From Bacteroidales bacterium (GTDB taxonomy: Bacteria > Bacteroidota > Bacteroidia > Bacteroidales > F082), in NCBI GenBank assembly GCA_017508895.1, contig JAFWRA010000282.1, positions 1 through 5,179 of the forward strand: a stretch of DNA of 5,179 nt. Reading direction: 5' to 3'. A program made the translations under genes and the position numbers. Below, in pieces: positions 1 to 5,179 of the stretch (position 1 is the first letter of the stretch; each line of letters opens with the position of its first letter). Under the pieces are notes generated by a model that saw only the letters and a program-made list of their open reading frames with translations, was not told the DNA's origin and searched no databases.

Positions 1-1
1 C

Positions 2-388
2 ACAGCCACGGATGACGCTATAGCTTCGGGAATCAAAGCAGGTGCAGAACTGATTGTTTGTGCTCCCTGCTGCCACAAGCAAATCCGGCAGGAGATGGAG
101 CGCTCGGGCAAGGTCGACGCCATCACACGCTACGGCATCTTCCTTGAACGCCAGGCGGTGATGATCACCGACACCATCCGCGCCTTGATTCTGGAGTATT
201 TCGGCTACAAGACCCAGGTGATGGAGTTTATCGAGATGGAACATACACCGAAGAATGTGCTTCTGGTGGGAAGGAAAACCAAGGCGCATGTTGACAAAGA
301 GGCCATTCTGAGGCAAATTGACACTTTGAAAAAACAGTATGGCATAGAGCGCCATTATCTTGAAACCGTCTTGCCGTTGATAGACTGA
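2..388 (+). CDS. Class I SAM-dependent methyltransferase, C-terminal part (5' truncated)
   Basis: The open frame runs in from the left edge, and 128 residues are visible before the TGA at 386-388. The first ATG inside the frame, at 95, is internal: the frame is open and recognisable upstream of it, so it should not be taken as the start. The visible part begins TATDDAIASGIKAGAELIV and is followed by the cysteine pair motif CAPCCHKQ at about residues 21-28. This matches the bacterial methyltransferases related to the Methyltransf_32 family, where the C-C-H segment sits after a Rossmann strand at the usual motif IV position. Next come a helical part (RYGIFLERQAVMITDTIRA) and a final strand/helix region ending LETVLPLID. 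The methyl acceptor cannot be told from the sequence; RNA or a small molecule are both possible. The protein is cytoplasmic. It is separated from the next gene by 81 bases containing a promoter, so it is probably not part of the operon downstream. Confidence 0.8.
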   Translation, partial: TATDDAIASGIKAGAELIVCAPCCHKQIRQEMERSGKVDAITRYGIFLERQAVMITDTIRALILEYFGYKTQVMEFIEMEHTPKNVLLVGRKTKAHVDKEAILRQIDTLKKQYGIERHYLETVLPLID

Positions 389-406
389 TTATTAATTTTA
401 TTCACA

Positions 407-439
407 TTGTTAAACGGATAGATATATTTGCTATTTTTG
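407..439 (+). promoter_or_regulatory. Probable Bacteroidetes-type promoter for the TIR operon
   Basis: The 81-base spacer after the methyltransferase is AT-rich. It holds TATTTTTG at 432-439, an exact match to the Bacteroidetes -7 consensus TAnnTTTG, with TTG at 407-409 as a candidate -33 element 22 bases upstream, slightly wider than the usual 19-21. A second match, TATATTTG at 423-430, has no well-placed -33 element. Transcription would start at about 444-448 and leave a leader of about 25 bases before the ATG at 470. The -7 box lies inside a short inverted repeat (TTTGC 427-431, GCAAA 439-443) that could be an operator or chance. There is no Shine-Dalgarno sequence, as is normal in this phylum. 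Confidence 0.55.
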
Positions 440-469
440 CAAACCTATTGTAAAGGTATGTAAGTATTC

Positions 470-1453
470 ATGGCATACGACGTTTTCATCAGTTATAGGC
501 GTAAAGGTGCAGGTGCTGGTGTGGCAGGCGAATTGCAGGCCAAACTGGAAAATTTGGGATATAAAGTCTTTCTTGATGTCGATGAGATTGGCAGCGGACA
601 GTTTCCGGTGCAGATCGAAAACGCGATTAACGAGTGTAAAGACTTTCTTCTTGTTTTGTCACCTGGTACCCTTGATCGTTGTATAGATGAAGAGGATTGG
701 GTGCGACGCGAGATTATTCAGGCTCAGAATACGAATAAAAACATTATTGGCGTTGGGCTTCCAGGTTTTTTCATGCCAGAGGCAGAGTCGTTGCCTGAAC
801 CTTTGAGACCTCTTACCACGATCCAGGTCTTTTCATGGACACATGAGTACAGAACGGCTTCTTTCGCGAGAATTGTAGAGAATCTTGTTTCGTCGGCACT
901 GAAAAAGAAAAGAAACCGCCGGAGAAGATTGGCGATGCTTCCCCTTGTTTTAGCGTTGCTTGGGGTGGGCCTGTTCTTTTCGCTGAAAGATTCTGCTGCT
1001 GTCCCTGATGAAATTGAACCGACGGACACTGAGACCATTGTTGACAATCATAATGAGACTCAGGTGTTTGATTATCATGTGAATAGGGCTGATGCATTGG
1101 TTCGTGATCTTCCTGATGGAATCGAGTTCAAGAAAGACTTCCTTCAGATGGTGTCCAACAAGGATACTTATGTGAAAATGATGGAAGGCTTGGCCGAGTA
1201 TGATTCGGCCATGATACTGAAGAATAGCTTTGGTGATACTTTCGAAGACGCTTATAATGTCGAAGCTAAGCGGAATGCTTTGTTGGAACTCAGAAAGGCG
1301 TATTTGGAAACCATCACATCAGATTTGAAATTGATGATTGCGGAGGGAGGCTTGAAGTTTGCCCAGCAAGATATGGAAATAGCCTATATTCTGGCTTTGC
1401 CTGAAGACAAGTCTATGCTGGATTCTTTGAACGCAATCATTAAGTCAAAATAA
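470..1453 (+). CDS. Membrane-anchored TIR-domain protein, putative NAD+ hydrolase
   Basis: Residues 1-140 form a bacterial TIR domain of the TIR_2 type. Box 1 is YDVFISYRR (3-11), the box 2/BB-loop region is VFLDVDEIGSGQF (33-45), and the third conserved segment is FLLVLSPGTLDRC (59-71), followed by the DWVRRE motif (76-81). E81 lies where NAD+-cleaving TIR domains carry their catalytic glutamate (W-x-x-x-E), so enzyme activity is plausible. A basic stretch KKKRNRRRR (145-153) precedes one hydrophobic helix (154-172). By the positive-inside rule the TIR domain is cytoplasmic and residues 173-327 are periplasmic. That tail starts with an acidic linker (about 178-200) and continues as predicted helices (205-327), the last part (AYILALPEDKSMLDSL) resembling TPR helices. 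There is no signal peptide. ATG 470 fits because box 1 begins at residue 3. The gene lies 18 bases before the BACON protein gene, probably in the same operon. The TIR call is firm; activity and role are inferred, and a purely scaffolding TIR is the alternative. Confidence 0.9.
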   Translation: MAYDVFISYRRKGAGAGVAGELQAKLENLGYKVFLDVDEIGSGQFPVQIENAINECKDFLLVLSPGTLDRCIDEEDWVRREIIQAQNTNKNIIGVGLPGFFMPEAESLPEPLRPLTTIQVFSWTHEYRTASFARIVENLVSSALKKKRNRRRRLAMLPLVLALLGVGLFFSLKDSAAVPDEIEPTDTETIVDNHNETQVFDYHVNRADALVRDLPDGIEFKKDFLQMVSNKDTYVKMMEGLAEYDSAMILKNSFGDTFEDAYNVEAKRNALLELRKAYLETITSDLKLMIAEGGLKFAQQDMEIAYILALPEDKSMLDSLNAIIKSK

Positions 1454-1471
1454 AAACAACAAAACCAAATC

Positions 1472-3550
1472 ATGAAAAGAGGAATTCTTTTGACGATCAT
1501 TGCAGTCTTGCTGTGCTATATGGCGGTCGATGCCCAAAACTATGACCGCTATAATTATTTCCATGAGGAGGCTGTAAGGCTTAAAAACGAAGGAAAGCTT
1601 AATGAAGCTAGAGATAAATTCAAGAGAATCAAGGAGATTTGCAAAGGCGGTATTCCTATAGACAATGACCTTGATCGAATGATTAGGGAATGTACAACAC
1701 TTAGCGTTTCGGAGAATGGATTGCAGTTTGATGCCGCTGGAGGCCAGACCAAGAACGTGACAGTGAGGACCAATGCCGACTATTTCAGGGTGAGTAGTGG
1801 CTCGACTTGGTGCAAGGTCATGAAGAAGGGCGATGTGGTCTCGGTTTCGTGTGAAACGAATATCCAACCCGATGTGCGTAAAGCGAACGTTGTGGTGGCG
1901 GCTGATGGAAGGACGGTTTCGATAAATGTATCTCAATTAGGGGGGCGGCTTGAGTTTGAGGCCAACCCCGACACAGTGAGTTTTACAAAATATGGCGAGA
2001 CGAAAGGAGTTGCCATATATACGAATGCTTCGTCGTGGTTAGTCGAGCCTGCTCCTAACTGGATCGAGTGCCGGAAGAATGATACCATGTTGTTTATTAA
2101 GAGCAGCCCGAACCCTTTGGCTGAGGCGCGCGAAGCTACGCTGATTGTCAACGTTTTCGAGGAAAAGTTCCCGATCGTTGTCCACCAGGCCGAATCTGAT
2201 ACTATGTTTTCCTTTAGTAAGGAAGAATTGGTCTTGCCCTGTAGCGATTCGGAAGACTTCCTTAAGGTGGAGAGCAATTGCGGGCAATGGGAGGTGTCAA
2301 CACCCGATAACTGGATTGATGTCTCAGCAAACCAAGACATTGTGATGGTCCATGTTTTGCCAAATGAATCGCCTTTCAGTCGCAGAGGTACAATCAGTAT
2401 TGGCGCAGGTCACAGGTTGTTCGAGGTGCCAGTTTACCAATATGCATTTATGTCGAAAAAGCCTGTGCTTAAGCCTGAGATCGACGATGAAGGATCTGCA
2501 AACCAAGGGATGATTGCCGTTACAAGCATCCCAGATAATCTAAAGGTTACGATTGTTAATGACCTCGGTGAGTCAAGTGTCCGATACACGCCTTTTGACA
2601 TGCCCGTAGATTATAGCCATTATTCATTAAAGATGGGCTTGGAACGCAGAGAGTTGTTCACCAATGAGCAGCAGCGTAACGTACAGTTTAAGCCAGGTCT
2701 TCGTTTTGCAACTATCACGTGGGCACCCAAAGCTTCTGTCGGTATGATGACCGGCTTTGTGGGATCAAAGTCATGGGGCGCTTATGCGCATTTCAATGCC
2801 AACACCCCAATTGTCAAAGCGTTTGACAGCATTGGTAGTGGACTCTCGGGTTATAATTTGACTATCGGTCCAGTGTTTCGACCCAATAAATTCCCCTATG
2901 TTGGTGCATATGCTGGAATTGGCATGGGCGCCTATTCCGGATTGCCGCATTACGGATTGGATTATGAAGCTGGCGTTATGGGATTTTATAAGAATCTAAT
3001 GCTTACCATGGGCTTCCACACTTCTCGCCTTAACGCTGAGGTTCAGCACACCAGTTTCGCATTGGGCTTGGGTGGTTATTTGAAGCGCTATTATGATTCG
3101 TCTTTGGGTTATTGCGCCAGTGACAGTCGCCGATGGTTTTCGTTGAATTATGTCAGCCGTCCTGCCGTGAATGGAAAGGGTGTTATGATCGGCGATCTAG
3201 GTAAGGAAAAGCTGCGCGCCTACCTGAAAGCCATGTATCTCCCCGACACACAGGCGTCCGATAGCCTTGATATAAAGAATATTGAAGGAGGTGCAGGTAT
3301 TCTCATTACTCCAGTGAATGGTTTGATTGACGTGACCTTGGGCGTTTCAGCGACTGCCAATCTCTCTGGCCTGGAGGAGCGCTTTCAAGGTATGGGCGTC
3401 GAAGTAGGCGCCATCCTCAATGTGTGGCGATTCCCCATCACCGTCATGTTGCATGAATCAGATTTGCTGGGTGACAGACATCTCTATGTGGATTTCGGTA
3501 TCGGTTTCCATTTGGGAGAGTTTAAAAAATCAAAATGTAGCTATCAATAG
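1472..3550 (+). CDS. Secreted TPR-like / triple-BACON / PEGA-like protein with predicted outer-membrane beta-barrel
   Basis: A Sec signal peptide (1-21, VDA before Q22) opens the protein, so it is exported. Residues 24-74 form a TPR-like helical pair (EEAVRLKNEGKLNEARDKFK). Three BACON domains follow: 77-156 (TNADYFRV...TWCKV, closing SINVSQLG), 159-241 (TNASSWLV...NWIEC, closing FPIVVHQAE) and about 245-326 (SNCGQWEV...NWIDV, closing FEVPVYQYAF). BACON domains are beta-sandwiches often linked to carbohydrate or mucin binding. Residues 346-408 resemble a PEGA domain (VTSIPDNLKV...YTPFDMPV). From about 410 to 683, Gly/aromatic amphipathic strands such as YVGAYAGIGMGAY and YVDFGIGFHLG suggest an outer-membrane beta-barrel, with a ten-residue tail beyond the last strand. 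The domain calls are firm for BACON, moderate for the barrel and weak for PEGA. The function is unknown. Its place between a TIR gene and another secreted protein suggests an envelope sensor or anchor. A lipobox at C15 was considered but the preceding residues (VLL) do not fit. The start is fixed by the signal peptide. Confidence 0.82.
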   Translation: MKRGILLTIIAVLLCYMAVDAQNYDRYNYFHEEAVRLKNEGKLNEARDKFKRIKEICKGGIPIDNDLDRMIRECTTLSVSENGLQFDAAGGQTKNVTVRTNADYFRVSSGSTWCKVMKKGDVVSVSCETNIQPDVRKANVVVAADGRTVSINVSQLGGRLEFEANPDTVSFTKYGETKGVAIYTNASSWLVEPAPNWIECRKNDTMLFIKSSPNPLAEAREATLIVNVFEEKFPIVVHQAESDTMFSFSKEELVLPCSDSEDFLKVESNCGQWEVSTPDNWIDVSANQDIVMVHVLPNESPFSRRGTISIGAGHRLFEVPVYQYAFMSKKPVLKPEIDDEGSANQGMIAVTSIPDNLKVTIVNDLGESSVRYTPFDMPVDYSHYSLKMGLERRELFTNEQQRNVQFKPGLRFATITWAPKASVGMMTGFVGSKSWGAYAHFNANTPIVKAFDSIGSGLSGYNLTIGPVFRPNKFPYVGAYAGIGMGAYSGLPHYGLDYEAGVMGFYKNLMLTMGFHTSRLNAEVQHTSFALGLGGYLKRYYDSSLGYCASDSRRWFSLNYVSRPAVNGKGVMIGDLGKEKLRAYLKAMYLPDTQASDSLDIKNIEGGAGILITPVNGLIDVTLGVSATANLSGLEERFQGMGVEVGAILNVWRFPITVMLHESDLLGDRHLYVDFGIGFHLGEFKKSKCSYQ

Positions 3551-3559
3551 GTTTGAGAT

Positions 3560-4906
3560 ATGAAAAAACTATTCATTCTGCTTATTATACTGACCGGGTT
3601 CGCGCAGTTGTCAATAGCGCAACTGCCTGAAAACATGGATCGTGTCTGCCTGGCAACATTAGACGGGTTCCTGACCGTGAATAGAGGTGAGTTCCAAGCC
3701 GATTACAGCTTGCTCCCCAACGTAAGCACCCAGTCTGTTTCCACATATTACGATTATTTGTATGTGGCAAAAAATGATAAAAATGACATGTCGTTGGTTT
3801 TCCACAACGGAAAACAAGTTATTCACATCAAGTCTGTAGTTCGTCCATTCCGTTTAGGCTGTAGGTGGAACGACTGCGTTCTTGTCCTCAAGTCGTATGA
3901 AGAGGATTTGAGCGAAATAGGGTATAAGATGGAAACCATCTATGCTTATGGTGACGTGCAGAATATCTGTGACAGCATTATTAGCCTCACGGAAGATGGC
4001 TATGTCTATAAGTTGAGGGATAACTATTTCCATAGCACCTATAAACACGGGGCTATGCCTGCACAAACCAAACAGATTGTCTGGTTGGAAAAAAAGGCTT
4101 ATAAGGAATCTGAGGACGCATGGCTGCCCAAGGGCGACAAACGTCGTCTTGCTGAAGGTGATACCATTCATTTTGCGCTCAACAAAACCAAGAGCCAAAA
4201 CCATTACTATTATCTTTATCGTGACAAATACATGCCTGAAACCGTGCTTATTGTCGATGGTAAGGTCGTAGAGATGTTTGGAGAGTACAACGATGAGGAC
4301 ATTAGGTTCAAGTATTCGTATGATGGCAATCATTGGATGGCTGTAGCAGATGATTATTTCTGGGTTGACGGCAAAATGAAATATGTGGGGAACTATAACA
4401 TTACGGACTTTCTCATCTCCAATAAAGGAGACTATTTCTATAAGGCCACCAAGAAAGGTGAGGAAGAAAAGGGTGAGACGCTGGTGATGAACGGTAAGAT
4501 AATCCGTCGTCAAGTGCATATCGGTCATTTCGATCTTGATGCAGAACAGGAATTGCGGTTCCATTTCTACTCCCATGGACAATGGTATAGATATGAAGGC
4601 GGCCAAATCAGTAATATGACCGAGGAATCCAAATCGGTTTATTATGCTGATGATACGATTGGTAACATCACTATTGATAGGTTTTCTGCCGACGGAATGC
4701 ACAAACTGTCCTATGTCAATGGCAAGGAGGGCGTCGTGATTGATGGCGTAAAATGGACTGAATCAGTGCCTTTCCAGGTCATCTATGATAAAAACAACAA
4801 TTGTTTCAGGTGGAATGCGATCGAAGTCAACAAGGAGGGGAAGACGGATTTGGTGTTGTATAAGTACAACATCGTAAATAAATTCTTTAAAAACATATTC
4901 AGATAA
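3560..4906 (+). CDS. Secreted protein with about 40-residue beta-rich repeats, possible beta-propeller; function unknown
   Basis: I do not recognise a named family. The first 20 residues are a clear Sec signal peptide (KK, hydrophobic core 4-15, SIA before Q21). The rest is rich in Tyr, Phe, Asp and Lys and shows a recurring hydrophobic-D/N-G-K turn: HNGK 82-85, VDGK 232-235, VDGK 269-272, MNGK 310-313, YEGG 345-348 and VNGK 386-389. In the C-terminal half these are 35-41 residues apart and alternate with a second turn (YDGN 254-257, SNKG 287-290, SADG 376-379). That spacing and alternation resemble Bacteroidetes proteins with NGK / SPDGK repeats thought to fold as beta-propellers. No catalytic motif, transmembrane helix or lipobox is seen, so it is probably periplasmic or surface-exposed. 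It begins 9 bases after the BACON protein's stop and is almost certainly co-transcribed. A likely job is ligand or partner binding for the barrel protein, which is inference. Confidence 0.7.
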   Translation: MKKLFILLIILTGFAQLSIAQLPENMDRVCLATLDGFLTVNRGEFQADYSLLPNVSTQSVSTYYDYLYVAKNDKNDMSLVFHNGKQVIHIKSVVRPFRLGCRWNDCVLVLKSYEEDLSEIGYKMETIYAYGDVQNICDSIISLTEDGYVYKLRDNYFHSTYKHGAMPAQTKQIVWLEKKAYKESEDAWLPKGDKRRLAEGDTIHFALNKTKSQNHYYYLYRDKYMPETVLIVDGKVVEMFGEYNDEDIRFKYSYDGNHWMAVADDYFWVDGKMKYVGNYNITDFLISNKGDYFYKATKKGEEEKGETLVMNGKIIRRQVHIGHFDLDAEQELRFHFYSHGQWYRYEGGQISNMTEESKSVYYADDTIGNITIDRFSADGMHKLSYVNGKEGVVIDGVKWTESVPFQVIYDKNNNCFRWNAIEVNKEGKTDLVLYKYNIVNKFFKNIFR

Positions 4907-4926
4907 CGAAATTATTTGTAATTTCG
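4907..4926 (+). terminator. Perfect 8-bp hairpin after the operon; weak terminator or operator
   Basis: CGAAATTA (4907-4914) and TAATTTCG (4919-4926) are exact inverse complements around a TTTG loop (4915-4918), starting on the base after the TAA stop codon. A T-run (4932-4936) follows five bases later. The stem has only two GC pairs and the T-run is not adjacent, so it would be a weak intrinsic terminator. The right arm is also the candidate -7 box for the next gene, so the same palindrome could instead be a protein-binding site. Confidence 0.45.
4919..4926 (+). promoter_or_regulatory. Candidate -7 box of the ilvE promoter
   Basis: TAATTTCG differs from the Bacteroidetes consensus TAnnTTTG at one base and lies 49 bases before the aminotransferase ATG. 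No good TTTG or TTG stands at the expected -33 distance; the best position falls in the AT-rich end of the previous gene. The leader that would result (about 4932-4975) is A-rich and lacks a Shine-Dalgarno sequence. Confidence 0.35.
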
Positions 4927-4975
4927 CGGACTTTTTGAAGACGACAGAATTTATCAACTAAAAAGTATAAGAATC

Positions 4976-5179
4976 ATGCAAAACATTGATTGGGCCAATC
5001 TTACATTTGGCTACTACCCAACGAATTACAACGTGCGTTGCTACTATCGCAACGGTCAGTGGGGCGAACTTGAAGTGACCTCCGAAACCAGCATCAACAT
5101 CCACATGGCTGCTACCTGCCTGCACTATGGCCAAGAGGCTTTCGAAGGCATGAAGGCTTTCCGTGGCAAGGACGGCAAG
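4976..5179 (+). CDS. ilvE: Branched-chain amino acid aminotransferase, N-terminal part (3' truncated)
   Basis: Sixty-eight codons are visible before the right edge. The start MQNIDWANLTFGYYPTNYNV and the block HMAATCLHYGQEAFEGMKAF (residues 43-62) are characteristic of the Bacteroidales form of this class IV PLP-dependent aminotransferase, which moves an amino group between glutamate and the 2-oxo acids of leucine, isoleucine and valine in the cytoplasm. The full protein is normally about 340 residues; the PLP lysine lies beyond the window. The start at 4976 is supported by the conserved N-terminus and by an in-frame A-rich leader. It is 69 bases from the preceding operon with a hairpin and candidate promoter between, so it is probably a separate transcription unit and functionally unrelated to the TIR genes. 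Confidence 0.93.
   Translation, partial: MQNIDWANLTFGYYPTNYNVRCYYRNGQWGELEVTSETSINIHMAATCLHYGQEAFEGMKAFRGKDGK

Noticed and set aside
95..388. Short gene starting at ATG 95
   Set aside because: The frame is open to the left edge and residues before this ATG fit the methyltransferase, including the CCHK motif, so this is an internal methionine.
443..457. Small hairpin ACCT/AGGT in the leader of the TIR gene
   Set aside because: The stem is only 4 bp with a 7-base loop, too weak to separate from chance.
470..1453. Thoeris defence system
   Set aside because: Only the TIR component is present. No SIR2/SLOG or macro-domain ThsA-like gene follows, and the neighbours are secreted proteins.
1472..1534. 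Lipoprotein signal with C15 as the lipidated cysteine
   Set aside because: The residues before C15 are VLL, not a lipobox with Gly, Ala or Ser at the -1 position, and a good signal peptidase I site lies at residue 21.
1445..2340. Several antisense open frames opposite the BACON gene
   Set aside because: They overlap recognisable BACON domains on the + strand and have no recognisable domain of their own.
3854..4702. Long antisense open frame (282 codons) across the third gene
   Set aside because: It is fully covered by a gene on the + strand with a signal peptide and repeat structure. The antisense translation shows no domain, and its length reflects few stop codons opposite a biased coding strand.

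Overview
The window looks like a Bacteroidales chromosome (Bacteroides/Prevotella-like). The evidence is the strongly Bacteroidales-type start of a branched-chain aminotransferase at the right edge, three BACON domains (a Bacteroidetes hallmark), Sec signal peptides cleaved before Gln, A-rich leaders without Shine-Dalgarno sequences, and promoter -7 boxes of the TAnnTTTG type.

Layout, all on the + strand. (1) 2-388: the C-terminal end of a SAM-dependent methyltransferase, cut by the left edge. (2) 389-469: an AT-rich spacer with a probable Bacteroidetes promoter. (3) 470-4906: three tightly packed genes with gaps of 18 and 9 bases, very likely one operon. They encode a TIR-domain protein with one transmembrane helix and an extracytoplasmic helical tail (327 aa), a secreted TPR-like / 3xBACON / PEGA-like / predicted beta-barrel protein (692 aa), and a secreted beta-rich protein with about 40-residue repeats that may be a beta-propeller (448 aa). 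(4) 4907-4975: a spacer with a perfect 8-bp hairpin directly after the operon stop codon, overlapping the likely -7 box of the next gene. (5) 4976-5179: the start of ilvE, cut by the right edge.

The outer genes are housekeeping-type. The middle operon is the point of interest. Read together, the three proteins could span the envelope: an outer-membrane or surface module (beta-barrel plus BACON domains, and the propeller-like protein), a periplasmic contact zone (TPR-like helices on two of the proteins), and a cytoplasmic TIR domain with an apparently intact catalytic glutamate. This suggests, as inference only, a signalling or defence device in which an envelope event activates TIR NAD+ hydrolysis in the cytoplasm. 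No Thoeris ThsA-like partner (SIR2/SLOG), nuclease, transposase, integrase, tRNA or CRISPR array is visible in the window.
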